A DNA stretch of 64,000 bases, taken from Hyaloscypha bicolor E. Its lineage: Eukaryota; Ascomycota; Leotiomycetes; Helotiales; Hyaloscyphaceae. The stretch spans positions 1,364,001-1,428,000 of the forward strand of contig NW_020194628.1 of the NCBI RefSeq assembly GCF_002865645.1, in the 5' to 3' direction. The translations under genes and the position numbers were made by a program. This document shows positions 10,870-21,790 of this stretch, piece after piece (position 1 is the first letter of the stretch; every line of letters starts with the position of its first letter). The notes under the pieces were generated by a model. It saw only the letters and a list, made by a program, of their open reading frames with translations, was not told the origin of the DNA and did not search any database.

Positions 10870-13800
10870 TCATACACCAGCACTCAACCATTCGCCCCTC
10901 AGTCTCTCTAACCACTCCCTCCTTAACTCAATGGCCCCGTCTAGATACTCTGCTGCCAAGTCCCTCGCCTCGTCTGGAATCGGCCACGCACGATAGAAAT
11001 CATGGTTCGGATTACACCAGTGTTCTCTCAATCCCGGCGTAATGTTCGGATCTCTCACCTTGACTAGGCATTCGCCACACCAGTTGAGGTCGTGACATAC
11101 CTCACAGAAATACATTTCTGCAGCCTCGCTCGCATCGCGACGGCAATTGTCGCACAAATACCCCCAACTGTCCTTGATTTCGAGAGGCAGACCACGTCCA
11201 GCTTGTTTGACTGATAGCGCCTCCAATTGCGCTTGTGGGTCGTTGACTCCCGTCTCCCCCTTTCCCTTTTCCAGAACCTTTCCTTCTTCCGGCCCCTCCT
11301 CTCCCCCGACCTTCGTCTTGGCTATCAAATGTTCCAGGGGCTTGTATAGAATGGCCAAAATCGCTGCGGCATCTCTTCGGTCACCAGCATGAAACAAGCT
11401 GATAGCCAGACTACCCATCCCACTCACATCATTGGTCGGATCGTCATCATCCAGACTGTTCATCTCCTCGAGCAGTCTTACCCTGAAGCTTTTTCTCCAT
11501 ATTCTTTCCACTGCGTGCTTATAGTCTCTTTGCCAACGACCCCAGAGCAGTGCAGGGTAGTCTGGACGGAAAAAGTCGAATCCTTCGTAAGAATCCGCAA
11601 AACTCGTTGGGACACTTACTGCTAATATTTTGAGCTTATGAGCGAAGACGCTTGCTTTGGCGACCCCTTTCCCATCGTCCCATGCAGCAACTGCGAAGTC
11701 GAAATAGAGCTGTGCCAGCTTATTAGTAATTCGTTTCCTATTTATCTCAAAATCGTTATAATCGGCTCGAAATTTGGGCGTCTCTCGTCGCAATCTCTCC
11801 AAAAAGTTCTCTGCCGATTTGATGAACTCTGCCTCTTGCCCGTAGAATTTGTAGCGGAATTCCGCCACTTGCAGCGGCAGCCAGACTTTCATCCACCGAT
11901 CACCAACCAGATCAATTTGTCGCAGCGCCTCATCCATGGCCTCCACTATCTCCGCCGGTCGGCCTTCTTCTCGACATGCTTTTCCCATCTCTACAAAAGC
12001 ATCTCTGCCCGAAATGAGAAAGCGGACGAGCCAGGTGTAATCCTGATTAACGCTTGTCAAATCATTGAGCCACTGAATAGTCCTCACAATCCTCTCCGAC
12101 TCGCCTCGCGCATGAAGAGCCTCGAAAAACCTCAACTGGGCGTCAAGATTTGACGAGTCAGCATCGATTCCTTTCATCGCAGCTTCATAGGCCAACTCAT
12201 CGTCACCAATCTGGGATCCCCAGGTCATGATGCGTGTGTATAGGTAGCTGCTAATGGACTTGGACGACTCGGGAATCGCTTCAACGGCCTTCTTCATCAC
12301 GTCGATGGCCAGTTGGTACTCGTTCAGACCACCGTGGCACCGTGCGAGACCTTCAAGCGCGACCCATGCTTGAGGATACTGAGCAAGCGCTTCATTGTAT
12401 TGTGAGATTGCTTCCAGATAGAAGCCTCCATCCATCATGGCCCAACCGAGACACGTATGCCAGTGTACATCGTGCTCGAGTCCTGCCCAATTCGCCAAGT
12501 TCTCCAGGCTTTCTGGTGAAAGAGCCCAAAAGTTCCACGGCTGTATGCTAGCTACGGAGCCAGTCTCGACCTGCCACAAAAATGTCAGCTTGCGATGTTA
12601 TGGGAACTGCAACTCATAAGCGCCGAACTTTGACAACTTTTCGAGGGAGCTGTCTTTGAATGTACCACAACTCGAGGGAACACTCAGACTCAGAGCAGTT
12701 GAAATACCCGAAGTTGACATGGGACATTGAAATTACTGACCAAACATGACCAACCGTACAAAATCCAGAGGGCAAACTCGTCTTTATCGGAATAGTCTGA
12801 GCGAGAAAACCCCGGCTTCGTCAGCCAAATCCTGCTCGACGCCATCATTGCAGGCTTGAGAAGGTCTTTCAAGCTTCCAGCAGCAGTCTTCGCCCATGTA
12901 CTCGCTGTTGAGTCCACGTCTTCGAGGTGTCCCATACCACGCTTTTCGACTTCACCGAACCAGCGCTGTACCATGCGCAGATACTGATCCGTTGCAGTCC
13001 ACATCTGAAAGAAAGCATCTTTGCTGGAATGGAAATCGTCATACTCCTGGTTGGCGTTGATCAAGCACTTCGCACCTGTCTCAGTCCCGAAGAGCCAGTA
13101 GAGTCCGTTGACTATTCGACCGAAGTCCTCGTCTAATACACACTCGCTATCGATCTTCTCCAAGTGCAGCATTAGATACCGTGCAGGGTAGTCTACCAGG
13201 TATTTACGCTCATCTTGCAGCGAGATTTCCAGTCGCATTACATCGAGGCAGATCATGGCTATCTCAACGTGTGCCCTTTGCTCCTGAGGAACCGCGATAC
13301 AACCAGGCATTTGTCGTGTTCCCGGACGAGCAGCACCAACAAGGTAATCTTTGATGCGCGCGTGGGAGAATGCTATTTCTGTTTGGAGCTGTGGGTCGGA
13401 AAGGTGATGCATAATTGCATTCAGATAGTCCTTGACGCTTTCTGTTTGGAGCTGTTCGTCGGAAAGCTCACGTATAAATTCATCTCCGTCTTCCCCGTTA
13501 TTTATTTGGCTTTGCAGGTTGTGATCAGCGATGGTGCTGAAGATATCATCATCATCGGAGGTATTTTCGGTATCATCATCGTCCCGGTCGCCACTGAAGT
13601 CAAACGCGCCGAGTCCTTCATGGCCACTGTCTGTTTCTTCTTTGGCACCGTGAGCGCTGTCTTCATCGTTTGGTTCAGCACCCTCACCACCTATTTCGCC
13701 TTCGCTACGACTCGTCTTTTCGTCTGGGTCGAAGTTCTTTGGAAATTTCAATTGAAATACAGACGAGAGCTTTCCCCTCGTCTGTTTCCAGAGCAAGAAG

Positions 13801-16118
13801 AGCGGTTTTCTGTTCGGCAGGCTCAGAAAGAGATTCAACTCGCCAAACCTCAACGGTCGCTGGGCGTAGGCCATGAGCACGAGCATTTTTCTCAGCACTG
13901 CGTGGTCAATCTCCTCATCCTTGGCCAGGCGTTCAAAAACCGACGCGATCATATCATCGAGGTTTCCGGGCGGCTCCTTCAGGATCCGCTCTATCTGTGG
14001 TACATCTTTCCGAACGATGGTGTCTAGGAGCAGCTTTGCCCAGAGGAAAACACCATCTGCGCCGTTGAGAACTTTCTTTCTGATTCTTGCACCCATCTTG
14101 TTGGCTCCATCTAAACCCGTCGGCCCCTTTTCCCGCATCACTTTCAGGACCTCGACCTGATTAACGGAGGAGTTAGCAATTAACCCCTATAAATGGTTCC
14201 AGGAGAACTGGGATATTGTCTGGGGAGAAATAATGAGACAGTCAAAAGTAGGAAATCTCCCAACACTTACATCTTCCAGCCGCTTGCGGATATAGCTATC
14301 GATGTCGTCCTGGTTCTTCAACTTCGTTACCTGGATATAGTAGATCTTTTCCTGTGTGATCTGGGCATCTTCTTGGAGAGTGGTGCGTCCCACTACCGCG
14401 AACTGGATTCTGGGTCGGAAAGACTTCGAGACAGAGGCGAGGCCCGCCAGGAACTGCAGAAGCACGAGCTGGGTCGCAGCGGTCGCTTCATCGAGACCAT
14501 CGATGACGATGGAGGTAAATGGGGCATCAGTACGTCCATCTTCGCGGCAATAGTAGCCGAGGAACAGATTCTCCCACGTATCCTTGGCAGTGATGGTCAG
14601 CGCTCTCTGCTTGCAGACTTCTCCAGCGTGTTGTTTGAAGTGCGGGTCCTGCCAAATGAGTTGCCAAGCAAGAGTCTTGAGGATATTGTTCGCATCGCGC
14701 AGGGCTTCGTTGTTTTCTTTCACGAAGAAGTAGGCTATATATGCGGCTTTGCGCTGTTCTTTGGGGATGTCTTCTTGGCGTAGTTGTTTTATGATCCATG
14801 TTGAGAGATAGGATTTTCCTGCTCCGGGACCGCCAAAGATCCAGAGGATTGTGGCCGTGTGTTCGATCCAGGATCTGAAGAGGTCCTCGTCTTTGAGCCA
14901 TGCCTGCGAAGTGTTATCAGTGTTTTTAGGTCTATCTGCAATGCACCAACAGGATACATACTCCAGTACCATGGAGTAAAGTGCCCCTGTTTCGAACGTA
15001 TGTATCTTCTACATCTTCTGGTGCAGACGTGTTGCAGAAAATACGCCGGAGCCTGCCTTCAATTTCCACAGAAGTCTCTTTCTCTTCAGTCTCTGGCGGT
15101 GTTGATAGTTAGATCTCTGCCATTTCAGAAGTACAACTGCGACATCAGAAGACTCTGGCTTACCTTTCAATGTGTCGAGAACTTTGGTCATGGACTCCCC
15201 AATTTCCTCTATCTTGCGAGTGTTGCCCTCAACTTTTTCCTCAATTCTGGAAGCAGTGTCACCGGTAATGGCCACCACCAACCTCTGCTCACTGCCAAAG
15301 AGCTTGTTTACTTCTTCAACAAGTTTCTTAGTCTTCTCATCTTTGCCTAGGAAGGCAACTCGAAGATACTCGCCTGCACTCTGTTAGCAGGCCAAACATG
15401 GGCGGTTGCGGTTGCGTTTGTAGGTCAACACGCACGAAAATAGCCTTTTCTAATCAAGTACTCTGACCGTCCGATAAGTTTGAGAATACTGGCATCTGCA
15501 TTAACAACAGCATATACCGTGACAGTGATAACTTGGACTCACAAAGCTAAGATGCCCATAACTTGCTTCTTTAGTAGAGGATCGATCTTTCTCCGAGCAT
15601 AAACTTCCAAGCGCTCGGAGAACTCGCGCATGTCATGGAAGACTTGCTCAATCCAATCGAATGCCTCGGATACTCTTTCGCAGCTCTGGTTGCTATTGTT
15701 AATCGTTCGGTTTCTACCAATGTACAGTACAGATTGCATTAAACCACAAGGAAAGGAAACAGTTTCGACGTACCAAAACTAAATGCAAGCAAGCACCCAG
15801 CACAGCACTAACGGGAATCCCAAACTCCCCCACCGAGCTGGGCGTGATGGCGATTTTCAGCACCGCAGCCAGCGGCGAGACGAAGAGCTTGAGCGTGTCC
15901 CACAGCTTTCCCCGCTTGCTCCGGAAATCCTTGAGTGATTGGCCTGATGCCTCGATCTGCGCGAGTAGTTCGTCCGGGGAGGTGAGGCTTTTGCCAGGGC
16001 CGAGAAGGGCGTCGAGGTTAATGGCATCTTTGTCTTTGCCCGTCGTGTCTTTGGCGTACTCTGCAAGCGCGGATTCCCAGAGTTGGTTGACATCCTCTGG
16101 TGATTCTTGTGTTGCCAT
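10870..16118 (-). CDS. NLR-type STAND protein: Goodbye-NACHT-helical/TPR repeats-ZZ-like zinc finger
   Basis: Model: complement of 15774-16118, 15543-15685, 15436-15488, 15164-15373, 14962-15092, 14271-14903, 12741-14156 and 10870-12570 (1543 aa). Seven introns, the first six well supported; the last donor (GTCAGT at 12740) is the least certain. Residues 1-150 match the fungal Goodbye N-terminal domain (NQLWESALAEYAKDTTGKD; ERVSEAFDWIEQVF). NACHT NTPase: Walker A GGPGAGKS at 318-325, Walker B IVIDGLDEAT at 426-435. A winged-helix-like region and an acidic linker (DDDDTENTSDDDD) follow, then TPR-like helical repeats (about 1000-1120). The end (about 1446-1505) has CDNC, CEVCHDLNWCGEC and a late Cys-His set resembling a ZZ zinc finger. 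Known for the family: oligomerising sensor in non-self recognition and cell death. The ligand is unknown. Confidence 0.88.
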
Positions 16119-17019
16119 ATTAGGCAGCTTGAGGAGAGACTCGCTATGTAAGTGGCTTAGATGGTAGGACGGGGCGGGGTTATGTCTAGATCGAACAAGT
16201 CGAGGAATGGGATTTTGGAATTGAAACACAGTTCGAGAGACTTGACATCGCTGCGGGGTAAGGTGTCATTTATCTTATCTGCGTTTGAAGGCACAGTCAG
16301 TCTCTGGTATTAGTGGAGGAGCTGGCAGGGTATGTCACCAGCGTGGCTGATCATTTGGGGGCCGAATATCTGAGTTTGAAGATTGTTGTACCCTGCCAAG
16401 AGATTCGAAGTCATGGAAAGGCGTTGTTTCGGGCTCACGGTGGAGAGAAAAAGCGGCACTCATTTTCAAGGTCCCAGGTCAAAGTGGGACATTTATTTGA
16501 CCTTTCTCGCGGAAGACATTCAAAACTTAGAGAGTTTTAGAGAGATTCGATGAGGAAGAATTTGAATGTCCACTAGTCGAAGGAACATTGGGAGAAGGGG
16601 CCTTGAGACGTACAGTACAACTTTGATTTGGGACATTGGAAAATCAGGCCGCCTTTTTTGTCCACCACGAGCCTGCTTTGGGGCTGTGCCGCTGCAGGAG
16701 TTCAGGGCTGCAGACCGATGAAGTCTTGCGTTGGGTAAGCCCCGCAGATCAGGCTGTCAGCCCTGCAAATATCATGCGCATACCCAATGATATTGAACCG
16801 TAGGAGTTCAGTAACTGCAAACAAAACCAAGGCTCCAGGACGGCCCGAGGGTCAGCCTCTGATTTAGTAATCACATTGAAGCTCAGAAGTGCCGGCTGTA
16901 AACGTCTCGTGCACGTTGACCTTCGAAAGTACGTTTATTAAACTTGGGGGCCATATAACAGGGGAGTAATATTGCTACAGAGCTGCTTACGGCAGTCTAC
17001 CTTTTACCACATTCCCTGC
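16119..17019. other. Intergenic: NLR promoter and 3' flank of the HET gene
   Basis: Only short overlapping frames. The ~100 bp next to 16118 should hold the NLR leader. No repeat or RNA gene seen. Confidence 0.5.
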
Positions 17020-18813
17020 CTACCAGATCTCAAAAATTTCTATTTCTCTCCCGCTCGCCTTAAACGTAGACACTGCTTCCCCATCCATAATACCATGGAT
17101 ATATGATTCCCCGACCAAAACCCAATGGTTCCCTTCTTGTCTCAGAACAAACGGGACAGAAGCACCCGATAAGATGCAAATCTTGTCCTCAAGCTCAGTT
17201 AGCTCAGGTACCAATCCCATATAATGTCCCAGCGTGGATACAAGCTTCCGATTTTGCGTGGCGCGTAGTAACGGCATAGACGTGGACCATGCAGCTTCTT
17301 CGCCGCCATCTTGGGGAAACGGATTGACTTTGCGTCCGCGTTCTGACAACTTTACATCATCTTCTTCGATGTCCGCGCACAAGGTATGCTGCAAAGCATC
17401 GATAACCGTTCCCCCTGTGACATAGTTGGGGCCGTTGTGAAGCGCTTGTGCCCTCCAGCGAAGCATGATTTCGCTGGCGGATAGTGACGTGAAGGTACGA
17501 GACCATGATACAAGGATCGCTGAGTCGAACACAAAGCCTTTCACTCGCAGAACACGCCCCCCACCCGTGAATCCAATGCTTCCTTTCAAGCCCTTGTTGG
17601 CATGATATGTCCTCCGAAATGTGCCATCCGATTGATAGCCAGCCAGACAGAGCCTATTAGCTATAGATTTCAAAGACCAATTCGGAACCCATGAAGGGAG
17701 GTCGAGACCAATATGTTCAAGGCAAGAGTAACCGAGTACATCGAGCCTTCTATCTCTTTTAATAGATTTTGTGGCCAATTCTGTGTAAACTGCTGCCACG
17801 GGCTTTTCGTAATCTGCTTGAATTTCCTGACCATCGTTCGAAATGGCGAGGAAGGCATATATCTTGTCCCGTGGATCAGACGTCTCGCAGTCCCGATTTG
17901 TGCCTAGCAAGTGCAATAGGTCGTTGACACGATTCTTGCCCAGGGTTTTTCGGTCAGCTGTCATACATGCTAGTGTGCGAATCCTCATGTTTGAAATGTT
18001 TTCCGACTTTTCCAAGGCTCGTTCCAATTCTGCATCAAGGATATACACTGACGCTATCCCAAAATAATCCCAATCGATCTGATTGTGCCCACACCATGCC
18101 ATTGCTCGCTTTTCTCCTTTGGTCGGAGTCGTGACTTCTTGGCAGATCCATGCTCGATTCCACCATGGCCGGTGGAAGACTTTCTGGACAGCGTCCCATT
18201 CCTTTCGCCCAAAGGCTCTGCCAACTGCAACCATAGCATTGGGATCGTATTTCCCCGTGGCTTTGTATGCTTGAATGGTAGCCCTCCCAAGAGAGCGTAT
18301 GACAGCGAAAGCAATGTCGCTGTCATCTGAAGCTGGACCTAGCCAGGTAATGACACCCTCTGCCCGCTCGTAGATCTCCTTCATGCGGCGAACCTGGAGG
18401 TTACGCTCAGGTATGTTGGACTGGTCAATGCAGATAGCATCAATCCAAAGCCACTGCCCATCGGGTTCCAACGGTTCATCATCAAACCAGAGAGCCTCTG
18501 AGAAAGTAATGGGCGATTTGGAGCGGTGTCGAGAATGCTGCAAGAAGCTCAACAAGTTTCTCGCGATATTGAGACTGTGATCGTTCAGTGAGATTGGCAC
18601 AGTATCTTTCGGGTCGCCCCATGTGTATGATAACGCTAGGTAAGGTGGACGTGAGGCGGAAGGGAAATGCTGCAGCTGGCAGGACAGGACGTGGCCCGAG
18701 TTCTCTTCGAGTAGGCGAACTAGTCGGATGTCGTTAGTTTCGCAGTTAAGCGGAGAATACTTGAAGCTTGGAAGTATATTCATGGTTGTGTATGTATTGC
18801 ACTCTTGTCGCAT
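17020..18813 (-). CDS. HET (heterokaryon incompatibility) domain protein
   Basis: Single-exon gene, 597 aa from the ATG at 18813; an in-frame ATG at 18783 is an equally possible start and gives 587 aa. The HET domain occupies about residues 57-215: YLALSYTWGDP, WLWIDAICIDQ (121-131) and NIPERNLQVRRMKEIYERA leading to GVITWLGPASDDSD. The middle region (DPRDKIYAFLAIS, LDLPSWVPNW) and a C-terminal segment ending near VLRQEGNHWVLVGESYIHG follow the usual layout of this family. HET proteins trigger vegetative incompatibility and programmed death when partner alleles differ; some act with a neighbouring NLR. Here it lies 902 bp upstream of the Goodbye-NACHT gene on the same strand. No signal peptide or membrane segment. 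No break seen. Confidence 0.93.
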   Translation of the reverse strand: MRQECNTYTTMNILPSFKYSPLNCETNDIRLVRLLEENSGHVLSCQLQHFPSASRPPYLALSYTWGDPKDTVPISLNDHSLNIARNLLSFLQHSRHRSKSPITFSEALWFDDEPLEPDGQWLWIDAICIDQSNIPERNLQVRRMKEIYERAEGVITWLGPASDDSDIAFAVIRSLGRATIQAYKATGKYDPNAMVAVGRAFGRKEWDAVQKVFHRPWWNRAWICQEVTTPTKGEKRAMAWCGHNQIDWDYFGIASVYILDAELERALEKSENISNMRIRTLACMTADRKTLGKNRVNDLLHLLGTNRDCETSDPRDKIYAFLAISNDGQEIQADYEKPVAAVYTELATKSIKRDRRLDVLGYSCLEHIGLDLPSWVPNWSLKSIANRLCLAGYQSDGTFRRTYHANKGLKGSIGFTGGGRVLRVKGFVFDSAILVSWSRTFTSLSASEIMLRWRAQALHNGPNYVTGGTVIDALQHTLCADIEEDDVKLSERGRKVNPFPQDGGEEAAWSTSMPLLRATQNRKLVSTLGHYMGLVPELTELEDKICILSGASVPFVLRQEGNHWVLVGESYIHGIMDGEAVSTFKASGREIEIFEIW

Positions 18814-19903
18814 GCATATCGGATACAGGAGAAAAAAGTTTGTGATATGGTGTGGTTCAGCTGAAGGTGGTCACTTATTAGTGTCCAACCGAGTGATCGA
18901 ATTGCAGCCCACTGGCTCACACCACAAGAACATGCCTTTGTGCATTACTTGAATGAGTCCTGGTAAGTGCGTGGTTCAGAAGATTGGAGGTTTGCTGAAA
19001 GTAGTGGAGAAATTTAGCTTCATTTCCAAAATGGTCCCCCCACGGAAAACCTCCTTGCCATGCGGAGCTGGCCAACCCCAAGCGCGCACATCACAACAAC
19101 AATCTTTTGATCATCACTTGAATGAGTTTTGACAAAAGCATATCTTGGATAGATGCCTAAAATTGCCTCGAAACGCGGAGCTTAAACATCTCGAGGCCTA
19201 ACAGGTGCATTTTACTGATGAAGCATTTCGCGCTTCCGATAAACTCAGGAGACGCGATTTTAGCTCGCTGGAGCCAATTTGACGCGTTGAACATTGAAAT
19301 TGAACAGAGCCAAATGAACACGACAATATGATCTCTTGGCTATAATGTATAGGATATTTAGCAATAAATTGAGCTGATGAATCGTTGGTAGAAATTTGAA
19401 GTTCTCACAAGCAGTCACAAGCAGTCACATGCATGCTTGGCGTCTAATTTGTCCGTTGCCATATCAGCGTGTTGACAGGGGTCTTCCGGTAGGTCTGCAT
19501 CAGGAAAGCAAAGTATAGGAGATCAGGAAACAACCATCGCCCATCGACAACAACGCCCCTTCGACCACCGCCAGCCCCGACCAACACCAAGCACGACACA
19601 CGAACGACATCTACGGAACAGAGCTATTCTACAGCATTACATCGGATACGATCATCACCAACGCCCCGGACCGAACCATCGAAGGAATCACGAACGACCT
19701 CAATCCAAGCCGCGCGGACCTTGCTTATTTGCACAACTACACCGCTACAGCAGTGCAGGAATTCGAGCGCATCCGCCTGAGCGCAATCAGGGGTAGCGAA
19801 GAAAAGAGCTCGACCTCTGCAGAGGACATATTGCCCCCAGGAACATTGCGGATGCTGGCTTGCGCATAGGAAAGAGACACGGTAAACACGAATTACGCTG
19901 TAC
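18814..19903. other. Divergent intergenic region between the HET gene and NudE
   Basis: Serves as promoter for the leftward HET gene and the rightward NudE gene. A short direct repeat of CACAAGCAGT occurs near 19407-19428. The last ~350 bp are A/C-rich, like a transcribed fungal leader. No gene seen. Confidence 0.5.
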
Positions 19904-21790
19904 ATGGCCGAGCCACCGTCATCACCTCCGACAGATCTGTCGTCGCCGGAGAGTGCCCTCGCATACTACAAATCGCAATATGAACAGCTAGAGCATGACT
20001 TAGCGGAATTCCAAGCTTCCAGTCAGGAGCTGGAAGCTGAGTTGGAGAAGGATGTTGAGGCGGCTGAGAAGAGGGAACGAGCTCTGCAAGAGAAGGCTGA
20101 GAGCTTGGGGTTTGAGGTCGACGAATGGAAGGTATGTTGAATATTTATTTGTTTTCCCCGAGGTCCCCTGCTGGCCGTGAGTTGTCAGATCTGAAGCTAA
20201 TCTTGTTTATTTTGGCAGACTAAATATAAGCAATCGAAGACCGAGGCAGGTGCTGCGCAGAACACCTTGCAGAAGGAGATCACTACACTTCGAGATTCGA
20301 ACCGAACACTACAGCTGCGACTTCGAGATATTGAAGTTCAGAACGATGATTTTGAGAGACAGGCACGAAATACGTCCTCATCGTACGAGGATCTGGAATC
20401 AAAGTATAATGTTGCTATCGAAAGAGCGGTGATGATGGAGGAGGAGATGAAGGTCGGGGAACAAGAAAGAGAGAACCTCCGGATCGAGACACAGCGGCTT
20501 CGAGATGAACTATCAGATCTCAAGATCGAAGCAGAGATTCTGCAAGACAAGCTCCGGAAACGACAACTTACTTCCCTCACAACAGACATTACAGCACCCA
20601 ATTCTCCCTCTCTCCCTGGCTCTCCAGCATCTACATCTTCTTCGCCTATGATCACGACTCCGCCAGATACCAAATCGGTTTCCACAACTGATACCGTCTC
20701 CGAAACCCCCACTCCACCTTCCCCCCCAATTTCAGAAGCTTCTGGCTCCGCAAAAGCCGCTGTCAAGACTCCGATGAATCCACCAAAGAGCAAGATTAAG
20801 ATGCCTTCAGGGGACTCTAGCACAACGCCCAAACCGACAGCACGATATCAACCATCGTCATCGACCTTACGAAACTCAAGGGGGCTGACAGCTCCAACCA
20901 GTTCCTCTCGTGCCAGGAACGCTACCCCCTCTGTCATTCGAAATGCCAAAGCGAAGGCCCCAGCAACTCGAGGCCTGCCCAACTCTACATCTCTCACCCA
21001 TATCCGAACTCTAACGGCACAAATGCAAAGGCTCGAGCAGCGAGTACAATCCGCGAGATCGAAACTCCCTGCACCCGTTAGCACGCCTCCTCGTGCCTCT
21101 CCACGAAACCTATCTGCTTTGGGCCAGAATTTCATGCCATCCAGCGTCACAATAAGAAGTAAGAAACGGACGAGCGCGAGCACGACAAGCAATTCATCTG
21201 CTGCTGCAGAAGACACTCCCTCTTCAACCAAGCATGTTACAAGGCTGTCAACGTCAGGAATCAGCCGCCTATCTTTCGGGCCCGTTCCAAACCGGGATGG
21301 GAGTGATAGCAGACCGAGCAGCCGAGCCAGCACTTCATCAAGCTTTGTACGCCCAGACCGACCTCTGAGCCGAACAGAGCTTGCCCGACCAGTGAGTCGA
21401 GCCTCCTTGACTGGTTCTCGCACCCCCTTGGGACATTATTCTCAATCACAGATTGCCGAATCTCGAAGACCCCGATCTAGCATCGGAGGTAATTTCTCGG
21501 CCTCCCACGGACACGGCCACTCCCAGAGCGTCTCACACATAGACTTAGACGAAAGCCGCGAGCTTGATTTTGGATCTCCCAGTCGAAGAAATACAATGAG
21601 CAAAGCGGACACAGAAGGCAGCGCTATTCCTGCTCCCAAAGGGATCCCTCGAAGGAAAAGTGGCGGATTGAGCATGTCTGCATTACCCCGAAGATCAATC
21701 AGCGGGCAGAAGCCTGGCGAGAAGGGAGAAAGCAGCATGCAGCCACCGGGGCGACCAAGGAAGCTGAGTGAAGTGGGAGAGACATATTGA
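19904..21790 (+). CDS. NudE/Nde1 nuclear distribution protein (dynein regulator)
   Basis: Exons 19904-20131 and 20219-21790 (599 aa), one 87-bp intron with donor GTATGT. Residues ~15-215 are an almost continuous coiled coil, with [20 protein letters not shown] at its start and the NudE family core [20 protein letters not shown] and [19 protein letters not shown]. The rest is Ser/Thr/Pro/Arg-rich and probably disordered, with a short second heptad ([19 protein letters not shown]). Known role: binds Lis1/NudF and cytoplasmic dynein and drives nuclear migration in hyphae. Length agrees with filamentous ascomycete homologues (~550-650 aa). The intron sits within the coiled coil directly after EWK. 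No oddities. Confidence 0.92.

Noticed and set aside
13215..14027. 270-codon + strand frame opposite the NLR exon
   Set aside because: Shadow of the acidic and helical NLR coding sequence; no independent motif.
19404..19430. Direct repeat of a CACAAGCAGT unit
   Set aside because: Only two and a half units; too short to call a satellite or CRISPR-like array.
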